Shown here in pieces: positions 43,907 through 51,466 of a stretch of DNA of 64,000 nt. The stretch's first letter is position 1. Each line of letters opens with the position of its first letter. Source of the DNA: Neolewinella persica DSM 23188 (GTDB lineage Bacteria > Bacteroidota > Bacteroidia > Chitinophagales > Saprospiraceae); the NCBI RefSeq assembly GCF_000373105.1, contig NZ_KB890469.1, positions 47,981 through 111,980 of the forward strand, written 5' to 3'. The position numbers and the translations under genes were made by a program. The notes beneath the pieces were generated by a model. The model searched no databases. It saw only the letters and a program-made list of their open reading frames with translations, and was not told where the DNA came from.

Positions 43907-44443
43907 ATGAAAGCAACGAAGCAACAACAAGAAGATATTCAGGACCTCCTGAGCACGATTACCAACAGTTTACGTGCTTTCAGCCTGAAACTTACCGGCA
44001 ATATGAATGATGCAGAAGATCTCTATCAGGATACTGCACTCCGTATTATGACGAATGCTGAGAAGTATAATCCCGGTACAAACTTTAAAGCCTGGGCCGT
44101 AACAATTATGCGGAACATCTTTATTAATAATTACCGTAAGAAGGTTCGCCGTAACCTGATCATCGATCAGACGCCTAATAACTATTACATTAACAGTGGT
44201 AATAAGACCGTTTTGAACGATGGTGAAAGCGAAGTTACCTTTAATGAGTTACAGGAGCTGGTTGATCGGTTACCCGATGATTTCCGCGTTCCATTCCTGA
44301 TGGCTTATCAAGGGTATAAGTACGATGAAATTGCTGAGCAATTGGGTAGCCCACTAGGCACCATTAAATCCCGGATTTTCTTTGCCCGTAAAAAGCTACA
44401 GAAAATGTACGAGGACGTGATGCGTGAGCGCAGCGTTGCTTAA
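43907..44443 (+). CDS. Orphan sigma-70-family (ECF) RNA polymerase sigma factor
   Basis: 178 residues. Sigma-2: LTGNMNDAEDLYQDTALRIM and FKAWAVTIMRNIFINNYRKK. Sigma-4: LPDDFRVPFLMAYQGYKYDE, IAEQLGSPLGTIKSRIFFAR, ending in KKLQKMYEDV. This is the core of Bacteroidota ECF sigma factors that recognise TAnnTTTG-type or related boxes. No anti-sigma gene follows; instead the gene ends at a strong terminator. Divergent from an XRE regulator with shared 19-bp sites, so control is more likely at transcription than by anti-sigma binding. Regulon unknown. Confidence 0.9.
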   Translation: MKATKQQQEDIQDLLSTITNSLRAFSLKLTGNMNDAEDLYQDTALRIMTNAEKYNPGTNFKAWAVTIMRNIFINNYRKKVRRNLIIDQTPNNYYINSGNKTVLNDGESEVTFNELQELVDRLPDDFRVPFLMAYQGYKYDEIAEQLGSPLGTIKSRIFFARKKLQKMYEDVMRERSVA

Positions 44444-44469
44444 AACAACGCAAATTTCAAAAAAATGAT

Positions 44470-44508
44470 AAAAGCCCTTAACGGTATGACTGTTAAGGGC
44501 TTTCTTTT
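44470..44508 (+). terminator. Rho-independent terminator
   Basis: AAAGCCCTTAAC / GTTAAGGGCTTT, 12-bp perfect stem, 9-nt loop, then CTTTT, 27 bp after the sigma gene stop. Confidence 0.9.
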
Positions 44509-44623
44509 GCCAGAGTTGTATGTATTCTGCCTTAATCAAGAAAAAAAGATGGTCAGATTTGTGTTTGTTGTAACTTGCAAGCGATATTCAGCCTTTCTGA
44601 GTACAGTACCTGAGATTTAAACG

Positions 44624-45628
44624 ATGTCTGAAATTGTTGCCGTTTTTTGGGATTTCGAGCACCTTCATTATGCTTTAATGCTTGAACAGCATGGGCAATA
44701 TGGCATGAAGAAAGCTATTGGCCGCCCCCAGCCTAAAACCGTTAGTGTAGAAGCAGTGATGGACTATGCAAGAACCTTCGGGCAAGTATTGCATAGTGAA
44801 GCATTTGGTAATTGGCACTGGATGTCCCGCTATGCACAGCCACTGGAGCTTGAGCAAACAACGCTTGTTCAAGTCTTTCCGCAAGACCAATATAAGCCCG
44901 CTGATGTGTTCTCTTCCATGGTTTACCGGGTAAAGCAATACGTTGAAGCGCATGAGGATGTTACCAGCATAGTTTTGGTCGGATTAAATGACGATTACGT
45001 TAAATTGTGTGAAGACCTTAAAGCATTGGGATGTAACCTGCATGCCGTCGGAGCCGATGAGCAAAGGAATAAGAAATTGCAGTCCAAGTGTGACGATTAC
45101 GTCAGCTACTACGATTTGCCCAATGCCCCACCTCGCCCTGACCAGGGCAGAAAGGCGAAGAGCGGTACGCCCGCAGAGATCGCTAAATACTACTTACGGG
45201 TTGCTGCACAGCAAGGTGTTCGTATGCCACCGCCACAAATGATGTGGATCGGCATCGATATTTACGCAGCCTTTTTGCGCGATTTCGGCCAGTTCAACAA
45301 CTTCAAGGAGCTTGATGAGGAGTGCTATGACCAACTCCGGCAAGACGTTCCCGAAGCAACGATGACCGAGGTTAAAAAAATCAGGCAGGTTCTTTTCAAG
45401 TGTTACCTCTTCCGGCCGAGTGAAGACGGCCAGATCAGTTTTCAGGAACATATCAAAGACCTCGAGGCAATTGAAAATTGTTACTTCGACCTGATGCTTA
45501 GGCGCATTGCCAACAACCTGAATGAGGAGGTCAACTACCAGGCTTTGAGCCTTGCCCTGACGGGGACGGAGAATTCTGCCCAACGGCTGGAAACCATGCA
45601 TAAGGACATGGAAGATCAGGAGGAATAG
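44624..45628 (+). CDS. NYN-domain (PIN-like) putative RNase
   Basis: 334 residues. Residues about 1-160 are an NYN domain: FWDFEHLHY at the first strand with the first catalytic Asp, then VFPQDQYKPADVFSSMVYRV with a second acidic residue, VLVGLNDDYVKLCEDLKALG with the third, and NLHAVGADEQRNKKLQSKCD. NYN proteins are metal-dependent RNases. The C-terminal part (residues about 190-330) is helical with a winged-helix-like feel (EIAKYYLRVAAQQGVRMPPP) and could be an OST-HTH/LOTUS-like RNA-binding unit, as in many NYN proteins, but I do not claim a match. No obvious operon partner. Confidence 0.75.
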   Translation: MSEIVAVFWDFEHLHYALMLEQHGQYGMKKAIGRPQPKTVSVEAVMDYARTFGQVLHSEAFGNWHWMSRYAQPLELEQTTLVQVFPQDQYKPADVFSSMVYRVKQYVEAHEDVTSIVLVGLNDDYVKLCEDLKALGCNLHAVGADEQRNKKLQSKCDDYVSYYDLPNAPPRPDQGRKAKSGTPAEIAKYYLRVAAQQGVRMPPPQMMWIGIDIYAAFLRDFGQFNNFKELDEECYDQLRQDVPEATMTEVKKIRQVLFKCYLFRPSEDGQISFQEHIKDLEAIENCYFDLMLRRIANNLNEEVNYQALSLALTGTENSAQRLETMHKDMEDQEE

Positions 45629-45730
45629 ATTTATTTCCCCCTTTAGTACCTAAGTGAGCTTTATTTGCCAGCTTCAGTCCAACCCTTACCCCGGGTTTGG
45701 CGTTGCATCCCCATCTCCAAGATATACCAA

Positions 45731-47620
45731 ATGGCAAAATTCAGCATCGACCTTCAGGCCGGCAAAGTAAAAGACGACGACGCGGTAGGTTCCGTAGGAC
45801 AGGTAATCGTAGGCATTGACCTTGGCACCACCAATAGCCTGGTGGCCCACGTTTCCAATAATCAGGCCGTAGCGGTGGCCGGAAAGGATGGAAAAAATGT
45901 GTTGGTACCCAGTATCGTTCACTTTGCCGAAAATGGAGACGTCCTGGTTGGAGAAGAAGCTAAGCCCTTTTTAACAACGGCACCGGAGCGGACCATTTAC
46001 TCCGTTAAGCGTCTGCTGGGTAAGAGCTATGGCGATCTGGCCGGAGCACGCAACCGGTTTGGCTACCGCGTTATTGATGAGGATGAAGACCGGCTGGTGA
46101 AGATCGCCGTGCCCGGCCCAGATGGTGAGGACCGCTATTACAGCCCCATCGAGCTCTCTGCCCGAATCCTGAAATCGCTAAAGACACGTATTGAAACCGA
46201 ACTCGGTAGTGAAGTGAGCCGTGCGGTGATCACCGTTCCGGCCTATTTCAACGATGCCCAGCGCCAGGCAACCCGCGATGCCGGTAAACTGGCTGGCCTT
46301 GACGTGCTCCGCATCGTCAACGAACCAACGGCCAGCAGCCTCGCCTACGGCATCGGTCTCAGGGACGAGGACGAAGGACGAACCATCGCAGTCTATGACC
46401 TCGGTGGTGGCACTTTCGATGTCTCCATCCTGCGTATTGAACAAGGCATTTTCGAGGTGTTGAGTACCAACGGTGATACCTTCCTGGGCGGAGACGATCT
46501 CGACCAGGCCATCTCGGACCACTGGATCAAAGAAAAGCAACTGACCATCGATACAGCGCAGAAGCGTGGCGAAATTCGCCTACTCGCCGAACGGGCTAAA
46601 AAGCAGCTTTCCAGCCAGGATAGCTTTACCACGGAGTTTCACGGAACGACTTTGTACCTCGATCGGGACCTTGCCAACGTCCTCTTTACCCCGCTCATCA
46701 AGCGGACCATTGCATCCTGCGACCGCGCCCTTAAAGACGCTGAACTGACCATCCAGGACATCGATCACGTCATTATGGTCGGCGGTTCCACCCGCGTACC
46801 ACTGGTACAAAAGGAAGTCACGAACTTCTTCGGTAAGGAGGTAAACAATACCCTGGATCCCGATCAGGTTGTCGCCCTCGGTGCTGCTATCCAGGCCGAC
46901 GTTTTGGCTGGAAACCAAACTGACGTGCTCCTGCTAGACATTACACCACTAAGCCTCGGTATTGAAACTGTCGGTGGTCTCATGGATCCCATCATCCCCC
47001 GCAACAGTAAAGTGCCCACCCGCGTAGGGCGTAAGTACACCACCAGCGTCGATGGCCAGAAGAACCTGAAGGTTGCCGTGTTCCAAGGCGAGCGCGATAT
47101 GGTAAAAGACAACCGGAAACTCGGAGAATTCGTACTGAGCGACATCCCGCCTATGCCCGCTGGCATCCCACAGATCGAAATCCAGTTCTACCTCGACGCC
47201 GACGGCATCCTCCGTGTCAAAGCCATGGAGCACCGCAGTGGCCAGAGCCAGAGCGTGACGATCAAAAGCCAGTACGGCATCAGCGAAGAAGAGATGGCTG
47301 AAATGCTCATCGATAGCCTGAGTAACGCCGAAACGGACATGAAAAACCGGGCGTTGGTGGAAGCTCGAAATGAAGCCAACAATGTACTGCTGAGTACCAG
47401 GAAGTTCCTGGAGCAAAATGCTTCGTGGCTGGAAGTGCAGCAGGTGAATGACATCGGGGAATACGCTGAAAAGCTTGCCCAGGCAGTTGCCGGAGAGGAT
47501 AAAGACGCCATCAATAATCGATTGGATGAATTGAACCGGTTTACAGAACCGCTGGCGCATGAGGCACTGGACCGGAATGTTGCGGCGGCGATTAAGGGGG
47601 ACGGAATTTCTGCGAAGTAA
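45731..47620 (+). CDS. Hsp70-family chaperone, HscA-like
   Basis: 629 residues from the ATG at 45731 (an upstream frame extension lacks support). The ATPase domain has VGIDLGTTNSLVAHV, IAVYDLGGGTFDVSILRI and VIMVGGSTRVPLVQ, the three Hsp70 signatures. Linker DVLLLDITPLSLGIETVGG leads to the substrate-binding domain. The stretch TIYSVKRLLGKSYGDLAG after the first signature resembles HscA of Fe-S cluster assembly more than DnaK, and the lid is short. The N-terminal extension of about 30 residues is unusual for DnaK. No hscB, iscU or fdx gene is next to it. HscA-like is my preferred call; a DnaK paralogue is possible. Confidence 0.8.
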   Translation: MAKFSIDLQAGKVKDDDAVGSVGQVIVGIDLGTTNSLVAHVSNNQAVAVAGKDGKNVLVPSIVHFAENGDVLVGEEAKPFLTTAPERTIYSVKRLLGKSYGDLAGARNRFGYRVIDEDEDRLVKIAVPGPDGEDRYYSPIELSARILKSLKTRIETELGSEVSRAVITVPAYFNDAQRQATRDAGKLAGLDVLRIVNEPTASSLAYGIGLRDEDEGRTIAVYDLGGGTFDVSILRIEQGIFEVLSTNGDTFLGGDDLDQAISDHWIKEKQLTIDTAQKRGEIRLLAERAKKQLSSQDSFTTEFHGTTLYLDRDLANVLFTPLIKRTIASCDRALKDAELTIQDIDHVIMVGGSTRVPLVQKEVTNFFGKEVNNTLDPDQVVALGAAIQADVLAGNQTDVLLLDITPLSLGIETVGGLMDPIIPRNSKVPTRVGRKYTTSVDGQKNLKVAVFQGERDMVKDNRKLGEFVLSDIPPMPAGIPQIEIQFYLDADGILRVKAMEHRSGQSQSVTIKSQYGISEEEMAEMLIDSLSNAETDMKNRALVEARNEANNVLLSTRKFLEQNASWLEVQQVNDIGEYAEKLAQAVAGEDKDAINNRLDELNRFTEPLAHEALDRNVAAAIKGDGISAK

Positions 47621-47659
47621 GACTGGGGGTGAAGAGACTTCTGCACCGAAGGTGTTCTA

Positions 47660-47690
47660 GGGAACCATTAAGGCCATTTAGGCATTAAGG
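47660..47690. repeat. Intergenic CTAAGG-type repeat, copy 4 (partial)
   Basis: GGGAACCATTAAGGCCATTT followed by AGGCATTAAGG, the central part of the repeat. Confidence 0.7.
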
Positions 47691-47736
47691 AAAGGGCCAT
47701 TACTCAGGTGAAAATTAAGCTTACTCAAGTACTGAA

Positions 47737-48282
47737 ATGAAGGGAAAGAAACGGTATCGTTTACTGGCCTTTATACTCCTGCTGATCCTCTTTCGCGGCC
47801 AACTATTTCGGCTTTGCGCACACTACGAACCCGTTGGAGAGCGGACGATTCTTGTGGTGAATAACCAGGATTTACAGCGGGAGATTGCCAAATGGGCTGC
47901 AGAGAATTCTGCCGCTTCCGTGGAAAAAAGGATTGCTTACAGTCGGAAACTTACGGCGAAAACTGCCTCTTTTATTATGCGTTCCGCTTCCGGACAGCCA
48001 GACGATGTCTACGTAACCGGACAGGCGAATTGTGTAGGCTACGCCCGTCTGTTTGCCGGGATTCTGGAAGAAGTAAATAAGGCAATGGGGGAAGAACGTA
48101 GCATCAGCCAGGCTATTTTGGTTGGCGAACTGTCTCTGTTCGGACAATCTCTTCATCAGTTGACTAATGACCCTTTTTGGCAAGACCATGACTACAACCA
48201 GGTGACGGATCTGAAAACGGGGGAGGTGTACTTTCTGGACGTTACATTATATGATTATTTTGGGATCCGGTGGGTGGAGTAA
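47737..48282 (+). CDS. Membrane-anchored transglutaminase-like protein
   Basis: 181 residues. A basic N-terminus precedes one membrane segment (LLAFILLLILFRGQLF). The rest carries a possible papain-like/transglutaminase triad in the usual order: Cys in GQANCVGYARLFAG, His in FWQDHDYNQVTDLK, Asp in YFLDVTLYDYF. The spacing and the C-x-x-Y-A, H-x-x-x-x-V, D-x-T words agree with transglutaminase-like domains, though the protein is short. It might be a protease, amidase or inactive binder. Follows the Hsp70 gene by 116 bp and is convergent with the DUF4173 gene 50 bp beyond its stop. Confidence 0.6.
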   Translation: MKGKKRYRLLAFILLLILFRGQLFRLCAHYEPVGERTILVVNNQDLQREIAKWAAENSAASVEKRIAYSRKLTAKTASFIMRSASGQPDDVYVTGQANCVGYARLFAGILEEVNKAMGEERSISQAILVGELSLFGQSLHQLTNDPFWQDHDYNQVTDLKTGEVYFLDVTLYDYFGIRWVE

Positions 48283-48331
48283 AGAGAAGAAAGGAGCGTA
48301 CCAGCGAATGAGTAGCAAGGCCTTTTGTCCT

Positions 48332-49798
48332 TTACTCAGCATTACGCCAGTCCGCATAATTCCACGAACGCCAATCGGTAATGGCTTGCTGGTTACTTAG
48401 CCTTTTGTGTTCCATCAGGTCCTTTCCACCGGGGTAATCATGCAGCAAAAAAGCATTGTCTGGAGGCAGTTCATAAACCAAGTAATTCCAGTCAACTTCA
48501 TCGGCGGTCTGCGCCGAGAGATTGTAGCGGGTAACCACACAGGACCAGTTGATAGCAGCAAAAAGGAGCAGGCAGAGCCAGGCGGCCATCCCGTTGGTTT
48601 GCAGGAGGTAGGTGAGGGTGAGCCGGTCACGGATTTTGCGGAAGAGGGTAAACAATCCGAAAAGAATGAGGAGGAGGACGAAAGCGATCTGGACCCGGCC
48701 GAGGGCCAGTCCGTAGGCATCGATGTAGTGCCAGTTACGGATCCCGACGGAAAGGGCGAGAATACCGTTTTGGATCATCCAAAGCTTGGCTAAGGGAGCC
48801 AGGTAAGGACTGTCTTGCAGGAAATTCAGGTTGCCACGGAAATAGTAGAGTACGACCAGCATAGCTAGGCCAATGGACAGCATGAGGTTCCACGTGCCTT
48901 GATGAACATATTGGCTAAGGGTGGCGGCAGAAAGCTTCCCGGGGTTTAGCCAGACGTAGTGTAGGTCGGTGGCATTGACGGCAGCCAGCAATAAATTGAG
49001 CAAACCGAAGGTGAGGACGGCCTGTCGGTACTCGGTTTTCAGGGCGAGCGTTTTTTGGCGCGGCCGCGGGTGCAGGGAAAGTTGCGTGGCAGGGCGGGGG
49101 AGCTGCGTCCGTTCAGGCCTTTGGCGAACGAGCTTGTCCTGAAAGCCAAGTTGTTGCTTCACCAGCCGCGAAACATCAATACGGGGATAGAAAAAACCAA
49201 GCGCCAGCACCCCCCCGAATAGGATTAGTAGCAAGGACCACCAGACATTCGTATTGATGGAGAAATTGCTGAGGTAAGACAGGAAAACGTTCAGGCCATA
49301 GGCAAACTGATCGTTGGCAGCTACGTACAGTAGTACAAATGGAACCAGGACCAGGGAGGGAATGACCGCCTGTTTCAGCCAGGGCAAGGCTACCGGGCTG
49401 CTGTGTATGTCTTGCTGTCGTCGGATGGTCTTCCACCTGCGCCACTGGCGCAGGGGAGCTTCGAACAGCGAACCCACGCCCAACAATAAGGCAAACCAAA
49501 CAAAGCGCAGCTCGCGGGACTGGGCGAAACCCAACACCAAAAAGTACGTCAGGTGATGCGCCCAAATGCTCACCTGCCCGTGGACGATGACGACGCTGCC
49601 CGCCGAAAACAGTAAGCCGCCCACCGCCCAGATGAAGGAAGGGTGTTTACCCAGTTCCGGACGAACCCGTAGGGCCAGCCCGATCAAAAGTGCGTCGAAG
49701 AGTAATACGTTTAAGCCGATCTCGCCGTGGTAAAAAAGGAAGGCGTAGGTCAAACCCAGGACCAGGGCGGCGAGGGTGGATTTTTGGGAGGTATTCAT
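48332..49798 (-). CDS. DUF4173-like polytopic membrane protein
   Basis: 488 residues from the ATG at 49798; an upstream ATG at 49936 would add 46 residues of intergenic-looking composition, but it overlaps the stop of a small peptide gene (TGATG), so the longer form is possible. About ten membrane segments, beginning LAALVLGLTYAFLFYHGEIG. The second half carries words usual for DUF4173/DUF4153 proteins (VRQRPE linker, YHYVDAYGLALGRVQI-like helix written here as NWHYIDAYGLALGRVQIAFV, CVVTRYNL and a final cytoplasmic or periplasmic tail). Function unknown. A 19-bp repeat element lies in the linker around residues 241-247. Last gene of the 51110-48332 operon. Confidence 0.7.
   Translation of the reverse strand: MNTSQKSTLAALVLGLTYAFLFYHGEIGLNVLLFDALLIGLALRVRPELGKHPSFIWAVGGLLFSAGSVVIVHGQVSIWAHHLTYFLVLGFAQSRELRFVWFALLLGVGSLFEAPLRQWRRWKTIRRQQDIHSSPVALPWLKQAVIPSLVLVPFVLLYVAANDQFAYGLNVFLSYLSNFSINTNVWWSLLLILFGGVLALGFFYPRIDVSRLVKQQLGFQDKLVRQRPERTQLPRPATQLSLHPRPRQKTLALKTEYRQAVLTFGLLNLLLAAVNATDLHYVWLNPGKLSAATLSQYVHQGTWNLMLSIGLAMLVVLYYFRGNLNFLQDSPYLAPLAKLWMIQNGILALSVGIRNWHYIDAYGLALGRVQIAFVLLLILFGLFTLFRKIRDRLTLTYLLQTNGMAAWLCLLLFAAINWSCVVTRYNLSAQTADEVDWNYLVYELPPDNAFLLHDYPGGKDLMEHKRLSNQQAITDWRSWNYADWRNAE
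49057..49075 (-). repeat. 19-bp GC-rich element, copy 11 (inside the DUF4173 gene)
   Basis: CTGCACCCGCGGCCGCGCC, sense, read as LHPRPR, a frame different from copies 3 and 8. Confidence 0.85.
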
Positions 49799-49935
49799 GG
49801 GGAGGGAATATTTGATAGGTGATAAGCGATTGGCTGCCATATGGGAAAGCTCACTTCGTTCGTGGATAATAGCTATAGGCCGTTGGCTTGGCCGAGATAG
49901 CTCAACCCTGTTAACCTGGAAAGGCTTTGACTTCA

Positions 49936-50046
49936 TCAGGTGATGTCGCTAAGTGTGAACCACCAACTTGCCACGATTGGAAGTAGAAAGGCGCACAGCA
50001 TGAGCAGAATGATTACATAGACCGGTAGATATTTATTTTTTATCAT
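49936..50046 (-). CDS. Possible 36-residue membrane peptide
   Basis: Starts MIKNKYLPVYVIILLMLCAF, with one membrane helix, and ends FTLSDIT. Its stop overlaps an ATG in frame with the DUF4173 gene (TGATG). It sits in an operon of membrane-protein genes. Supported only by hydrophobicity and overlap. Confidence 0.35.
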   Translation of the reverse strand: MIKNKYLPVYVIILLMLCAFLLPIVASWWFTLSDIT

Positions 50047-50142
50047 AGTAAAGTTCTTTGTTTTTCAAAGTTTTCATGCATGGGCCGAAATAAACTGACT
50101 TTAATTTGGAGATACGACAAAATTTAATTTTTCTCCTGACTC

Positions 50143-50466
50143 CTAATTATCAATAAGCTTAATAAAGTCCTCCAGCTCTAAAAGGTGTGCCTCGAACGCC
50201 TTGCGCCCTTGGGGCGTAGCCCGGTAACTGGTCCTCGGTTTGTCGTCAATAAACTTCTTTTCTACTTCGATCTGCTTTTCCTTGACCAGTGCTTTCAGGT
50301 GACTGGCCAGGCTGCCGTCAGTGAGCTTTAGGGCATCGCGCAGGGCGACGAAGTCGGCCCAGTCGTTGACCATCAGGATGGCCATGATGCCCATCCGGCT
50401 GCGGTGGTTGAACAATTTATTGAGACCGCCAATGGAGACTTTGGTAATGGTGGGAGCATTTTTCAT
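50143..50466 (-). CDS. Winged-helix transcriptional regulator
   Basis: 107 residues from the ATG at 50466, which overlaps the stop of the upstream gene (ATGA); a longer reading is not needed. It is a single MarR/PadR-like winged helix: FNHRSRMGIMAILMVNDWAD, then LRDALKLTDGSLASHLKALV (recognition helix with Ser/His/Lys), then the wing RTSYRATPQGRKAFEAHL. This is the COG1846-like wHTH common in Bacteroidota and usually a dimeric repressor. It is coupled to a polytopic membrane protein and probably autoregulates the operon. Confidence 0.85.
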   Translation of the reverse strand: MKNAPTITKVSIGGLNKLFNHRSRMGIMAILMVNDWADFVALRDALKLTDGSLASHLKALVKEKQIEVEKKFIDDKPRTSYRATPQGRKAFEAHLLELEDFIKLIDN

Positions 50467-51110
50467 TTGAGGTCGTATTTGCGGTACATCCAAATGCCGT
50501 AGGCAATGTGCAGCACCCCGAAGCCAATAGCCCAGAAGTGCAATCCGTATCCGATGAAAAAACAAGCGATTAGACCCAGGGTAATCTCCAGATAACCCAG
50601 GTAGCTGAGTTCTTCACGGGCATAGCCGCTGCCGTTGAGCAGGCTCAAGCCGTAAAAGATCAGCGTAGCGGGGCCGATGAAACCGCCGTGTTCGTGGTAA
50701 ATAAGCGCCAGACAAAAAACTCCGCCTACCGCCAGGGGAAACAGGAGGTGCCAGGCCAGCTGATAAGTCTTTTTGTGCAAGAGTTCCTGACCAAGGCTTT
50801 TCGCCCGGCGGACGGTAAAGAAATAGCCGCAGCTGACGGCACCGAGGAAAACTCCTCCGGCGGTCAGAACTAAAAAGGGAAAAGGGGAGATACCCCAAGG
50901 GTGGTCGGTCATCCCCAGCGTCTTGCTGATGAAAATCAACTCATGACCGGCAGCCCACTGGTAGGCCACTACGAGCGCACATCCCGCCAGGGCAAACAAT
51001 CCTGCACCCACGCCAGACAGGCCACTCAGGCCCATAAAATAACGTGATCGCTCCATCAGGGAGCGGATCTCGCGCAGGTCGTTAATCGGATTGGCAATTG
51101 ACTTTGACAT
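50463..51110 (-). CDS. Polytopic membrane protein, partner of winged-helix regulator
   Basis: 215 residues with about six membrane segments (LSGVGAGLFALAGCALVVAY, FLVLTAGGVFLGAVSCGYFF, LLFPLAVGGVFCLALIYHEH, GPATLIFYGLSLLNGSGYAR, YLGYLEITLGLIACFFIGYG, FWAIGFGVLHIAYGIWMY). It begins with the soluble word NDLREIRSLMERSRYFMGLS. Such a protein next to a wHTH gene is a repeated arrangement in Bacteroidota, and members are annotated only as hypothetical. Function unknown. First gene of the operon, coupled by ATGA to the regulator. Confidence 0.75.
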   Translation of the reverse strand: MSKSIANPINDLREIRSLMERSRYFMGLSGLSGVGAGLFALAGCALVVAYQWAAGHELIFISKTLGMTDHPWGISPFPFLVLTAGGVFLGAVSCGYFFTVRRAKSLGQELLHKKTYQLAWHLLFPLAVGGVFCLALIYHEHGGFIGPATLIFYGLSLLNGSGYAREELSYLGYLEITLGLIACFFIGYGLHFWAIGFGVLHIAYGIWMYRKYDLK

Positions 51111-51175
51111 AAAGTGCTTTGAGATGCAAAGTTAATTCGTGAAAGGCATAAATGCAAGTCCGGTTTTCGTTGCCC

Positions 51176-51231
51176 GGCCTTCAGGCCGTGAAAGTTTAAA
51201 GCCTTCAGGCTGTTTCCTGGCCTGAAGGCCT
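51176..51231. repeat. GGCCTTCAGGCC palindrome cluster
   Basis: Three words, CGGCCTTCAGGCCGTGAAAG, AGCCTTCAGGCT and GGCCTGAAGGCC. The first and last are self-complementary and can also pair with each other. Confidence 0.7.
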
Positions 51232-51313
51232 CAGAACAGGACGGCATCAAGGACTGGCAACCGGTAAGAGTACCGAAAAAAGAGTATCTCTCCCGGCTCC
51301 TTTGCCCCTTACT

Positions 51314-51332
51314 ATGCACCTGCGGCCCCGCC
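51314..51332 (+). repeat. 19-bp GC-rich element, copy 12 (intergenic, sense)
   Basis: ATGCACCTGCGGCCCCGCC, 134 bp before the protease start. Confidence 0.9.
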
Positions 51333-51466
51333 CCAAAAGCGTTTATAGCCAAACTCCAAAAAGAAGCAGCCTACAGCCATCTCCGCATAAAAACGGAATT
51401 CAGGTCAACATTTTGGGTGTCAAGATAACCACCTGCCCTATCTTCCCCTGACCAAAAAGCCATAGT

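Larger units (their letters stand above)
51111..51466. other. Divergent gap with palindromes and GC-rich element
   Basis: No gene. It holds the palindromic GGCCTTCAGGCC cluster (51176-51231) and copy 12 of the 19-bp element, between the leftward membrane operon and the rightward protease gene. Confidence 0.6.
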
